Origin: SLST01 sp964458555
GTDB lineage: Bacteria > Spirochaetota > Spirochaetia > DSM-27196 > SLST01
Assembly: GCA_964458555.1 (NCBI GenBank)
Contig: CAYWJH010000001.1
Span: 1-64,000, forward strand
Length of the DNA stretch: 64,000 nt
Direction: 5' to 3'
How positions within the stretch are numbered: position 1 is the stretch's first letter; each line of letters begins with the position of its first letter. The notes beneath the pieces are model-generated. The model was not told where the DNA came from. It saw only the letters and a program-made list of their open reading frames with translations, and ran no database searches. Both the position numbers and the translations under genes were made by a program. Shown one piece after another: positions 43,247 to 51,615 of the stretch.

Positions 43247-44857
43247 ATGACACACCGACGAATCATACGATGGGCGCTTGCGGCCCTGGTGCTGCTCCTC
43301 GCGTCGCCCGCGTTCGCGAGCGGCACCACCGAGAGCGGAGAACCACAGGCGCAGGAACAGGTACTCACCGTGGGACTGCGGAAGCTCACGACGATCGACC
43401 CGGCCCTGGGAGCGAATGACCCGGAGGTCCTGTTCAACAGGATGCAGTACGACTATCTCGTGGAGATTCTCCCCGACGGCTCGCTCGAGCCGAGTCTGGC
43501 CACCGGCTGGGAGATCAGCGACGACGGGTTGACCTACACCTTCGCGCTTCGCTCGGGCGTGACGTTCGAAGACGGATCCTCGTTCGACGCGGACGACGTC
43601 GTATTCACCTTCGATCGCCTCGTCAGCGAAGGCTCTTCGATCGTCGGGCTCATGGGCCAGAGCGAGGACGGCAGCGCGACGTGGAGCGTACGGGCAGTCG
43701 ACGAGCTCACCGTCGAGTTCGAGCTCGAGCAGCCGAACGCGGACTTCCTCTACGGCGTCGCATCGCGGTTTGCCCTCGTTCTTTCGAGCGAGAGCGGCGA
43801 CGTGAACGTGATCGCAGACGACGACGATCCCTACGCGAACTTCAACGGTACCGGTCCGTTCATCCTCGAGCGGTACGCGGCGGACGAGCGCGCCTACTTC
43901 GTGGCGAACGACGACTACTGGGGCGGTGCGCCGGAGATCGACGGCGTCGAGCTCATCTTCTTCGACGACAATCAGTCGCAGCTCGACGCGTTTCGCGCGA
44001 GGACGCTCGACTTCATCATGAAGGTCCCGCAGGACCTGCTCGCGACGCTCGAGCGCGTGGAAGAGGCGACCGTGGTCAACGAGCCGACCAATACGCACCC
44101 GGTCCTTCGCCTGCGCGTCGACGAAGGTTCCATCGGCGAGGACGTTCGGCTTCGCCAGGCGTTCAAGTTCGCCACCGACCGCGAGCTGCTCAACCTCGAC
44201 GCGCTCGACGGGGCGGGAACCGTCGCGAACAACGACCCCATCGGCCCAACCTACGGTGGGCTCTACAATCCGCAGAAGAACCGCGGGCACGACCCCGAGC
44301 GCGCCCGCGAGCTCATCGCCGAGGTCCTTGCGGATGGAACCGGCAACGGCTACGTCGTCGAGGTCGATGGGCAAGCGCGCGTTGAGGTCCCGTTCTACGT
44401 AGGCGACACGTTCGAGTACGGGCTCGTGGCCGAGTTCCTGCAGCAGCAGTGGCGCGAGGCGAACATCTTCGTCGAGCTCAACGTGGTTCCCGAGAACGTC
44501 TACTACGCCGAGGGCGACAACAACTGGTTGAACACCCAGCTCGGCATGACCGCCTGGGGGACGCGCCCCACACCGCAGGAGTACCTGAGCGTGGCGTACA
44601 CGACCGGGGCGGCGTTCAACGAGTCGCGATGGTCGGATGAGGAGCTCGACCGCCTCGCCGCGGAAGCTTCCCGGACCGCGGACATCGACGAGCGATCGGA
44701 GATCTACGAACGTATCAGCGGCATCTTCTATGAGCGTGGACCGGTCATCATTCCGTATTTCCGACCGGTGGTCGGTGCGTACCAGAACCGGGTCGAAGGG
44801 CTCGACATGCACCCCTTCCCGGGACGAACCGACTTGAGCGGCGTGAGTCTGCGGTAG
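43247..44857 (+). CDS. ABC transporter solute-binding protein, family 5
   Basis: 536 residues. Signal peptide ending PAFASG, then mature SGTTESGEPQAQEQ. Family 5 features: LEPSLATGWEISDDGLTYTF, FEDGSSFDADDVVFTFDRL, GTGPFILERY, RLRQAFKFATDRELL. SD GAAGGA lies 4 bases before the ATG; an earlier in-frame ATG has no signal peptide and is rejected. First gene of a four-gene operon. Ligand unknown; the adjacent alpha-galactosidase makes a galactoside possible, peptides equally so. Confidence 0.93.
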   Translation: MTHRRIIRWALAALVLLLASPAFASGTTESGEPQAQEQVLTVGLRKLTTIDPALGANDPEVLFNRMQYDYLVEILPDGSLEPSLATGWEISDDGLTYTFALRSGVTFEDGSSFDADDVVFTFDRLVSEGSSIVGLMGQSEDGSATWSVRAVDELTVEFELEQPNADFLYGVASRFALVLSSESGDVNVIADDDDPYANFNGTGPFILERYAADERAYFVANDDYWGGAPEIDGVELIFFDDNQSQLDAFRARTLDFIMKVPQDLLATLERVEEATVVNEPTNTHPVLRLRVDEGSIGEDVRLRQAFKFATDRELLNLDALDGAGTVANNDPIGPTYGGLYNPQKNRGHDPERARELIAEVLADGTGNGYVVEVDGQARVEVPFYVGDTFEYGLVAEFLQQQWREANIFVELNVVPENVYYAEGDNNWLNTQLGMTAWGTRPTPQEYLSVAYTTGAAFNESRWSDEELDRLAAEASRTADIDERSEIYERISGIFYERGPVIIPYFRPVVGAYQNRVEGLDMHPFPGRTDLSGVSLR

Positions 44858-44860
44858 CCC

Positions 44861-45820
44861 ATGGCCGCCGATCCTGCTGGTGCCGAGGCTTCCGCCTCGG
44901 CGCCCCGGCGCAGCAGCCGGCGACGATCGGTGCTCAGGAACCTCTTCGGCCGACCTCTCGCCCTCGCGGGGACCGTCGGTGTGGTCGTGTTCCTGTTGCT
45001 GACGTTCTTCGGCCCGCTGCTCGCGCCGTATCTATTCGACCAGGTCATCCGCGGAACCGACGTAGGCCTCGAGACTCGTCGCGCCATGGTGAGTCAGCCG
45101 CCGTCGGCGACGTTTCCGCTCGGCACGGATCAGCGCGGTCGTGACGTGCTGAGCCGGATGCTGTGGGGCGCGCGCGAAACGATCGGCCTGCCGCTCGTGG
45201 CGACGACACTGTCGGTCGTTCTCGGAACGTTCGTGGGGCTGCTCATCGGCTACGCGGGCGGCGTCCTCGACGATATCGTCTCCCGGATCCTCGACAGCCT
45301 GATATCGATCCCCGCGATGGTGCTCGCGCTCGTCATGATCTCTACGATCGTGCCGCTGCTCTCCGAGTCGCAAAGCACGCTGGTCGGTCTCGTGGGTGCG
45401 AGTAGCATCAGTCTGACCGCGGTCGTCGTGCTTATCTACGTGCCCATCATCTCTCGAGTCGCGCGCAGCGCCACGCTGTCGGTCCGCGAGCGCGGCTACA
45501 TTGAGGAGGCAAAGCTGAGGGGCGAGGGAACGCTGCACATTCTGTTCGTGCAGATCCTGCCGAGCGTGCTCCCCGCTCTCGTTGTCGAGGCGTCGTTGCG
45601 GCTCTCGTACGCGATCATTCTCGTGACCTCGCTCGGTTTCCTCGGCCTGGGCGTCCAGCCGCCGTCTCCGGAGTGGGGCCGACTGGTACTCGACGCCCGT
45701 ACGCAGTTTCAGGACGCTCCGTGGGAGCTCTGGTACCCCGTTGCAGGGATCGCGCTGCTCATCATCAGCGTGAACCTCATGTCGGACGGGTTGCGGCGAG
45801 TGCTGCGCAACGAGGAGTAG
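44861..45820 (+). CDS. ABC transporter permease (DppC type)
   Basis: 319 residues. A basic cytoplasmic N-terminus (SSRRRSVLRNLFGR) precedes the first helix, followed by LGTDQRGRDVLSRMLWGARE, the EAA loop GYIEEAKLRGEGTLHILFV and SLGFLGLGVQPPSPEWG. It starts 3 bases after the binding-protein stop with no obvious SD of its own. Here DppC comes before the ATPase, with DppB last, the reverse of the common order. Confidence 0.94.
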   Translation: MAADPAGAEASASAPRRSSRRRSVLRNLFGRPLALAGTVGVVVFLLLTFFGPLLAPYLFDQVIRGTDVGLETRRAMVSQPPSATFPLGTDQRGRDVLSRMLWGARETIGLPLVATTLSVVLGTFVGLLIGYAGGVLDDIVSRILDSLISIPAMVLALVMISTIVPLLSESQSTLVGLVGASSISLTAVVVLIYVPIISRVARSATLSVRERGYIEEAKLRGEGTLHILFVQILPSVLPALVVEASLRLSYAIILVTSLGFLGLGVQPPSPEWGRLVLDARTQFQDAPWELWYPVAGIALLIISVNLMSDGLRRVLRNEE

Positions 45821-45824
45821 CGGC

Positions 45825-47915
45825 ATGCCGGAACCCGTCATCAGCGTCGAGGACCTCTCGGTCGACTACCGGATTGGCAATCGGTGGTTGAGCGCGATCC
45901 ACGACGTCGACCTCACGATTGACCCCCTTCAGATTCACGGTCTCGTGGGCGAGAGCGGCAGCGGCAAGTCCACCCTCGGGCTTGCGATGATGCGCTACCT
46001 CGCACGCAACGCCCGCATCACCGAGGGCGCGATACGTTTCGGCGACGACGATCTACGCACGCTTGGTGAGCGCGATATCGAGCGGGTTTGGGGCGCGCAG
46101 ATCGGCCTCGTCCCGCAGAATCCCATGGATGCGCTCAACCCGTCGCTGCGGATCTCACGCCAGATGACCGAGGTAACCCGGCTCCACCTCGGGCTCTCCG
46201 CAAGCGAGGCGGCCGAGCGCGCGATCGAGGCGCTCGGGCACGTTCAGATCGCCGATCCGGAGCGCGTGATTACGCGGTATCCGCACCAGCTGTCCGGCGG
46301 CATGCTCCAGCGCGTCATGGTCGCGATGGCGCTCAGCACACGGCCTCGACTGCTCGTGCTCGACGAGCCCACGACAGCGCTCGACGTCACCACGCAAGCG
46401 GTGATCCTCGATCTGCTGCGCGACCTGATCCACGAAGAGGAGGCTGCGGCGCTCTACGTCTCGCACGACCTGGGGACGGTGGCCCAGCTATGCGACTTCG
46501 TGACGGTGCTCTACGCGGGGGAGGTGATGGAGAGCGCGCCCGTCGGTGAGCTCTTTGCCCGACCGCGGCATCCGTACACCGCCGGCCTGCTCGCGTGCCT
46601 TCCGTCGTCCGTGCACGTGGAGGAGAGCAGACTCGCGACGATCGAGGGGGTTGCCCCGTCGCTCTCCGGACGCGGATCGGCGTGCGTGTTCGCGCCGCGC
46701 TGTCCGCTGGCGACCGACCAGTGCCGCGGCGAGAAGCCCCCGCTCGAGGACCCCGGCGACGGCCGCCTGGTGCGGTGTTGGCGGTGGCGTGAGATCGACC
46801 GAGGCGAGCTCGTCCCGTTTCCGGGCAACGAGGAGCGGCACGAGGACTCCGCGCCGCGCAGCGGTTGGGTCCTGCACGCGACCGGAATGGCCAAGCGATT
46901 CGGGTCAAAGACGCTCGTGCACCGGATCACTCGCCAGACTCCCGACTACGTGCAGGCGCTCGACGACGTGTCGGTACACGTGTTCGAGCGGTCGACCTTC
47001 GGGCTCGTGGGGGAGAGCGGGAGCGGTAAGACGACGCTTGCGCGGACGCTGCTCGCGCTCGTCGAGGCGGACACCGGTGAGATCAGGCTTCAGGACCGGC
47101 CGGTCAGTCTCCGGCTTCGCGATCGCGATCGGGAGACTCTCCGAGAGCTGAGGATCGTGTTCCAGAATCCGAACGATTCGCTGAATCCGTACCGCACGGT
47201 CGGGCAGACAATCGGCAGGACGATCCGCAAGCTCGGTCGGTCCGGCCAAGGCGGGACCAGCGCGGCGGGCGGCGCCGCACCCGACGGGACGAGCTCGCTT
47301 CGTCAGCAGGTCGAGCAGCTGCTCGTCGCCGTGGGGCTCTCCGAGGACTACTACGACCGGCGTCCCACGCAGCTCAGCGGTGGCGAGAAGCAACGCGTCG
47401 CGGTTGCCCGCGCTTTCGCGCCACACCCGGCGCTCATCGTGGCAGACGAGCCGACCTCCTCGCTCGATGTCTCGGTACAGGCGGTCATCCTCAACCTTCT
47501 GAAAGACCTGCGCGCGCGGGAGGGTGCGTCGTATATCGTGATCTCGCACGACCTCGAGGTCGTGAGCTACCTCTCGGACCATATCGCCGTGATGTACCTC
47601 GGAGAGATCGTCGAGCAGGGGTCGAACGCCGATGTGAACAACTTCCCCTCCCACCCGTATACCGAGGCGCTCCTGTCTGCAGCGCCGGTGCCCGACCCGG
47701 CGGCCCGTCACGAGCCGATCACGCTCGAGGGCGACGTACCGTCTCCGCGCGAGCGCCCCTCGGGGTGTCCGTTCCACACGAGGTGCCCTCGGAAGATCGG
47801 CCGTGTCTGCGAGACCGATCGTCCGCCGGTGCGCGCCGATGAGAGCGGCCACGAAATCAGATGCCACTACACCTTCGAGGAGCTCGAGCGGATGCAGAGG
47901 GAGGGACGACCGTGA
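45825..47915 (+). CDS. Fused double ABC ATPase (DppD-DppF type)
   Basis: 696 residues containing two complete nucleotide-binding domains. First half: GESGSGKST, LSGGMLQRV, LLVLDEPTTALDV, then a cysteine-bearing tail (CVFAPRCPLATDQC). Second half from about residue 345: GESGSGKTT, LSGGEKQRV, LIVADEPTSSLDV, with tail CPFHTRCPRKIGRVC. An internal Gly/Ala/Ser-rich insert (SGQGGTSAAGGAAPDGTSS) sits in the second domain. Such fusions (as in YejF/GsiA) replace separate DppD and DppF. The SD GAGGAG lies inside the end of the DppC gene. Confidence 0.95.
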   Translation: MPEPVISVEDLSVDYRIGNRWLSAIHDVDLTIDPLQIHGLVGESGSGKSTLGLAMMRYLARNARITEGAIRFGDDDLRTLGERDIERVWGAQIGLVPQNPMDALNPSLRISRQMTEVTRLHLGLSASEAAERAIEALGHVQIADPERVITRYPHQLSGGMLQRVMVAMALSTRPRLLVLDEPTTALDVTTQAVILDLLRDLIHEEEAAALYVSHDLGTVAQLCDFVTVLYAGEVMESAPVGELFARPRHPYTAGLLACLPSSVHVEESRLATIEGVAPSLSGRGSACVFAPRCPLATDQCRGEKPPLEDPGDGRLVRCWRWREIDRGELVPFPGNEERHEDSAPRSGWVLHATGMAKRFGSKTLVHRITRQTPDYVQALDDVSVHVFERSTFGLVGESGSGKTTLARTLLALVEADTGEIRLQDRPVSLRLRDRDRETLRELRIVFQNPNDSLNPYRTVGQTIGRTIRKLGRSGQGGTSAAGGAAPDGTSSLRQQVEQLLVAVGLSEDYYDRRPTQLSGGEKQRVAVARAFAPHPALIVADEPTSSLDVSVQAVILNLLKDLRAREGASYIVISHDLEVVSYLSDHIAVMYLGEIVEQGSNADVNNFPSHPYTEALLSAAPVPDPAARHEPITLEGDVPSPRERPSGCPFHTRCPRKIGRVCETDRPPVRADESGHEIRCHYTFEELERMQREGRP

Positions 47916-48859
47916 CGCGCTATATTCTGCGACGCATCCTGTTGCTGCTGCTTACGATTCTCGTAACTTCGTTTCTCATCTTCGCGCTGACGAACCTGCT
48001 GCCGGGTGACATCGCGCGACTCGTGCTCGGACGCGACGCGTCTCCTACCGCGGTGGAGAACTTCCGCGCGGAGTTCGGGCTCGATCGGCCGCCGCTCGCG
48101 CAGTACGCGAACTGGCTCGGCGGTTTCGTGACCGCCGATTGGGGGCGGTCGTTCACCGCTGGCAGCCCTCCCGTGCGGTCGCTCGTGCTTTCCCGCCTGT
48201 CCAATTCGCTGCGGCTCGCGGGGCTCACGCTCGCGATCGTGATCCCGGTCTCGCTCGTGCTCGGCGTGTGGGCGGCGCTTCGCGAGAACTCGTTCATCGA
48301 CAGTACAATCTCGGTCATGTCGTTGTCCGTGGTCGGTCTGCCGGAGTTCGTTACGGGTATCGTCCTGATCAACGTCTTCGCGCTCGGGCTCGGGTGGTTC
48401 GAGGCGACGGCGCTCGTCTCGTCGGGCATGTCGCTCTGGGGATGGCTGCGCGTTCTGTTGCTGCCGGCGTTGACGGCGAGCCTCGTCCTCATAGGCTATA
48501 TAACGAGGATGACGCGGGCGGGGATGCTCGAGGAGCTCAAGAAGCCCTACGTGCGGACCGCCATGCTCAAGGGGTTGTCCTGGCGCCGCGTCGTGTTCAC
48601 ACACGCGCTTCGAAACGCCCTCCTGCCGACGATCGCCGTGATCGCGCTATCGATCGGCTGGTTGATGGGCGGGCTCGTTGTCATCGAGAACGTGTTCAAC
48701 TTCCCGGGTGTCGGGTCGTTGCTCGTGACCGCCGTCACCCAGAAGAACCTGCCGGTTCTGCAGGCCATCTCGGTCCTGATTGTCTTCTTCTATTCGTTCG
48801 CCAATCTCCTCGCCGACCTTCTGTTCGCGCTTCTGAACCCCCGGATCCGGTTGCGTTGA
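47912..48859 (+). CDS. ABC transporter permease (DppB type)
   Basis: 315 residues from GTG 47912, which overlaps the ATPase stop (GTGA) and has GGAGGGAC upstream. First helix RRILLLLLTILVTSFLIFALTNLLPGD, periplasmic TADWGRSF, EAA loop YVRTAMLKGLSWRRVVFTHALRN and end LADLLFALLNPRIRLR. Last gene of the operon. Confidence 0.94.
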   Translation: MTRYILRRILLLLLTILVTSFLIFALTNLLPGDIARLVLGRDASPTAVENFRAEFGLDRPPLAQYANWLGGFVTADWGRSFTAGSPPVRSLVLSRLSNSLRLAGLTLAIVIPVSLVLGVWAALRENSFIDSTISVMSLSVVGLPEFVTGIVLINVFALGLGWFEATALVSSGMSLWGWLRVLLLPALTASLVLIGYITRMTRAGMLEELKKPYVRTAMLKGLSWRRVVFTHALRNALLPTIAVIALSIGWLMGGLVVIENVFNFPGVGSLLVTAVTQKNLPVLQAISVLIVFFYSFANLLADLLFALLNPRIRLR

Positions 48860-48932
48860 GCGAGTAGGCGTTTGTCCGGGGCCGCTGGCCTCCCGGGCCC
48901 GGACCGTGGGATAATCCGGGTCGGAGGACGAG

Positions 48933-49946
48933 ATGGAGTACAGACAAGTGGGCCGATCGGGCCTCAAGGTTTCCGAGCTCTGCCTGGGCACGATGACGTT
49001 CGGTCACGGGACCGACCAGGCCGAAGCGCAGCGCATGGTCGACCGCGCCTTCGACGCCGGGATGAACTTCTTCGACACGGCGAACACGTACGCGGACATG
49101 CAGTCGGAGGTGTTTCTGGGCAAGGCGCTGGCTGGGAAGCGCGAACAGGCGGTCGTAGCGACGAAGTTCTACAACCCCACCGGCAGCGGGCCGAACGATT
49201 CGGGCATGTCTCGCTACCACATCATGAACGCGGTCGAGGCGAGCCTGGGGCGCCTGGACATGGACCACATCGACATCTACTACATCCACCACGTCGACCA
49301 GCAGACGCCCATCGAGGAGGCGCTGCGCGCGCTCGACGATCTCGTGCACGAGGGTAAGGTCCGCTACATCGCGGTGAGCAACTACGAGGCGTGGCGCCTG
49401 ATGGACGCGCTGTGGACCTCCGAGGCGAACGGGCTCGCGAAGTTCATTTGCTATCAGCCTCAGTACAGCCTCGTCGTGCGCGACATCGAGCTCGATATCC
49501 TGCCGGCGTGCGCGCACACGGGTCTCGGCGTGGTAACCTGGGGACCGATCGGCGGCGGCTTCCTCTCGGGGAAGTACAAGCCGGGCGAGCGCACCAAGAG
49601 CGGCACGCGCTCGGAGGAGGGCTGGGCCTATCCGGGCAAGTTCTTCGCGCCGAACGCCGACGAGACGCTGTCGGTTCTCCTCGAGGTTGCCGAGGAGCTG
49701 GGTCGATCGCCGGCGCAAGTCGCGATCCGGTGGCTGCTCGAGCGACCGCACGTTTCGTCGGTGATCACCGGTGCGCGTACGCTCGAGCACTTCGAGAACA
49801 ACGTCGGCGCCGCCGAGTGGACGATGCCGGAGGATGCGTACAACCGGCTCACCGAGGTCTCGGCACCACGGGTCAAGTATCCCGAGGCGATGGAGTGGAC
49901 GCGAGACGCCTCGCGGCTGTCGGCGATCACCGGACCGAGCGTCTGA
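48933..49946 (+). CDS. Aldo/keto reductase (YajO/YghZ-like)
   Basis: 337 residues. Tetrad Asp/Tyr in FFDTANTYADM, Lys in VATKFY and His in YYIHHVD. C-terminal cofactor motif VITGARTLEHFENN. SD GGAGG 6 bases upstream, with GATAAT (48910-48915) before it. Its stop overlaps the PanE-like start by one base (TGATG), so the two oxidoreductases are co-translated. Substrate unknown. Confidence 0.9.
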   Translation: MEYRQVGRSGLKVSELCLGTMTFGHGTDQAEAQRMVDRAFDAGMNFFDTANTYADMQSEVFLGKALAGKREQAVVATKFYNPTGSGPNDSGMSRYHIMNAVEASLGRLDMDHIDIYYIHHVDQQTPIEEALRALDDLVHEGKVRYIAVSNYEAWRLMDALWTSEANGLAKFICYQPQYSLVVRDIELDILPACAHTGLGVVTWGPIGGGFLSGKYKPGERTKSGTRSEEGWAYPGKFFAPNADETLSVLLEVAEELGRSPAQVAIRWLLERPHVSSVITGARTLEHFENNVGAAEWTMPEDAYNRLTEVSAPRVKYPEAMEWTRDASRLSAITGPSV

Positions 49947-50890
49947 TGCTCGAACGAACGGCGGTCGTCGGCGCCGGCGCGGTCGGCGCGTCGATCGTCG
50001 CGATGATGATCGGGGCAGGCCGTCCGGTCGTGCTCGTTGCCGACGACGAGCGGGCCGCCCGCTTGCACCGCGAGGGCATCCGGGTCAACGGCGAGCGCTT
50101 CGACCCGCCGGTCGACGCGGGAGCACGCGAGGGCTCGCCCTACGACCTCGTGGTCGTCGCGGTCAAATCGACCCAGCTCCGCGCCGCGCTCCCGCTCGTG
50201 GCCCGGGCGGCGGGCCCGTCCGGTGTGGTGGTCAGCCTGCTGAACGGGATCTCGAGCGAGGCGACGATCCGCGCCGCGCTCGACGCCGCCACGCCGCCGC
50301 AGCAGCGCGTGGTGCCTGCGATGATCCTGGGGATCGACGCGGTTCGCGCGTCGGATGGCTCGGTGACCTACCTCAACCGCGGGACGATCCACTACGGCGC
50401 CGACTCGCGACAGGCGCCGGTGCCCGACGACGTGCTCGCCTCGCTCGGCGAGACCTTCGAAGCGGCCGGCATTCCCTCGAAGCGCTCGGAGGACATCGTC
50501 CGGACGCTCTGGTGGAAGTTCATGATCAACGTGGGCATCAACCAGGCTTCCGCCGTGCTCCGCGCGCCGTACGGGGTCTTCCAGCGCTCCGAGCCGGCGC
50601 GCGATCTGATGGGCGCCGCGATGGACGAGGTGATCCGGCTCTCGCGCGCGGTCGGCTCGGGCCTCGCGCAAGCCGATTTGGACGCGTGGTTCGAAACGCT
50701 CGCGACGCTCGACCCCGGCGGGAAGACCTCCATGCTCCAGGACGTGGAGGCCGGTCGACCGACGGAGGTCGACCTTTTCGCCGATACGGTCGTACGGCTC
50801 GGCGAGGAGCATGGGGTCGCGACGCCGGTGAACCGGACGCTCGGTCAGATCATCCGCGCGAAGGAGTCGCTCGCAGCCGCGGATCGGTAG
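49946..50890 (+). CDS. 2-dehydropantoate 2-reductase family (PanE/ApbA)
   Basis: 314 residues. Rossmann start TAVVGAGAVGASIVAMM (GxGxxG), VVVAVKSTQ, LLNGISSE, and the C-terminal family segment LWWKFMINVGINQASAV with SMLQDVEAGRPTEVD, where the Lys and Asn/Glu residues of ketopantoate reductases are found. It would reduce a 2-keto acid with NADPH. Pantothenate genes are not adjacent, and PanE-fold paralogues are common, so the specific reaction is not assured. Confidence 0.85.
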   Translation: MLERTAVVGAGAVGASIVAMMIGAGRPVVLVADDERAARLHREGIRVNGERFDPPVDAGAREGSPYDLVVVAVKSTQLRAALPLVARAAGPSGVVVSLLNGISSEATIRAALDAATPPQQRVVPAMILGIDAVRASDGSVTYLNRGTIHYGADSRQAPVPDDVLASLGETFEAAGIPSKRSEDIVRTLWWKFMINVGINQASAVLRAPYGVFQRSEPARDLMGAAMDEVIRLSRAVGSGLAQADLDAWFETLATLDPGGKTSMLQDVEAGRPTEVDLFADTVVRLGEEHGVATPVNRTLGQIIRAKESLAAADR

Positions 50891-50949
50891 CGATGCGCGC
50901 GAGCGCGTCGGCGAGCTCGGTGCTACTGTGCGCTCGGGCCGACAGCGGC

Positions 50950-50955
50950 TATGCT
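50950..50955 (+). promoter_or_regulatory. -10 element of the NIF3-like gene
   Basis: TATGCT ends 6 bases before the ATG at 50962, giving a predicted leaderless mRNA. Confidence 0.5.
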
Positions 50956-50961
50956 TGAAGC

Positions 50962-51291
50962 ATGTTCAAGCTGGTCTTCTACGTTCCCGAGGACGACGCG
51001 GAGTCGGTGAAGGCGGCGGTCTTCGGCGCCGGCGCCGGCAGATACGAGCTCTACGACTCGTGCGCCTACCAGACAGCCGGGACGGGGCAGTTCCGCCCGC
51101 TGCCGGGAAGCGATCCCTACGTAGGAAAGCAGGGCGTGGTCGAGTACGTGGAGGAGGTGCGCGTGGAGACGGTGTGCCGGGACGAGGTGGTGCGCGCCGC
51201 GGTGACCGTGCTGCTCGACGCACATCCCTACGAGGAGCCGGCGTACGAGGTCTACCGGATCTGGACCGCGGAGGATCTGCCGGTCGAGTAG
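50962..51291 (+). CDS. NIF3-like, PII/CutA-fold stand-alone domain protein
   Basis: 109 residues matching the inserted PII-like domain of YqfO/NIF3 proteins: FKLVFYVPEDDAESVKAAVF, the Gly-rich turn GAGRYELYDSC, FRPLPGSDPYVGKQG, VVEYVEEVRVETVC, and a C-terminal HPYEEPAYEVY. In larger NIF3 proteins this domain sits inside a metal-binding hydrolase-like fold; here it stands alone. Role not known. Confidence 0.85.
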   Translation: MFKLVFYVPEDDAESVKAAVFGAGAGRYELYDSCAYQTAGTGQFRPLPGSDPYVGKQGVVEYVEEVRVETVCRDEVVRAAVTVLLDAHPYEEPAYEVYRIWTAEDLPVE

Positions 51292-51311
51292 CTCTTGCGA
51301 ATCAGGGCGCG

Positions 51312-51506
51312 GTGAGCGTCGGGGCAGGAAGGACGGAGGTAGCCGTCGAGGCTCATGGGAAGGACGAGATAGCACGTGCAATCACCGGCGAGCTCGTCGC
51401 GCGTCTCACAGACGAAGTCGAGCTCGTCTTCCGCTACGGGTCGTTCGTGCGGGGTGATACCCACCGCTGGTCGGATCTGGACATGTCGTACGTCCCGCGC
51501 GTGTAG
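51312..51506 (+). pseudogene. Truncated nucleotidyltransferase (MNT/kanamycin-nucleotidyltransferase-like)
   Basis: From GTG 51312 the frame gives 64 residues that end right after the catalytic core YGSFVRGDTHRWSDLDMSY, with the GSF...SDLD motif of the Pol-beta/MNT nucleotidyltransferases and a preceding helix ARAITGELVARLTDEVELVF. Relatives continue for 100 or more residues with the third acid and a C-terminal domain, absent here. The stop is followed by a short imperfect tandem duplication, which may be what ended the gene. Most likely a remnant; a short antitoxin-like protein is less likely. Confidence 0.6.
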
Positions 51507-51511
51507 CGCGC

Positions 51512-51615
51512 CGGCGGGCGACCCAGCCGGCGGCTCTGTCGAGAGAACTACGTCGTGCTCTGGTCGGGCGACCCAGCCCGGCGCTGCCCGAACCAGCTAC
51601 GTCGTGCTCTGGTCG
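51512..51615. repeat. Two imperfect tandem copies of about 50 bp at the end of the ABC exporter gene
   Basis: CTACGTCGTGCTCTGGTCG occurs at 51548-51566 and again at 51597-51615, a 49-base offset. GGGCGACCCAGCC followed by GGCG occurs before each (about 51514 and 51564). The second copy includes the stop codon and last residues of the exporter gene, so its 3' end has been duplicated outward. Confidence 0.7.

Noticed and set aside
48871..48882. CGTTTG upstream of the second aldo/keto reductase as a fourth operator
   Set aside because: Only the core six bases match; the flanking GCAA half is absent.
51512..51615. Inverted-repeat transposon end at the exporter gene
   Set aside because: The copies are direct, not inverted, and no transposase or target-site duplication is near; a simple tandem duplication explains it.
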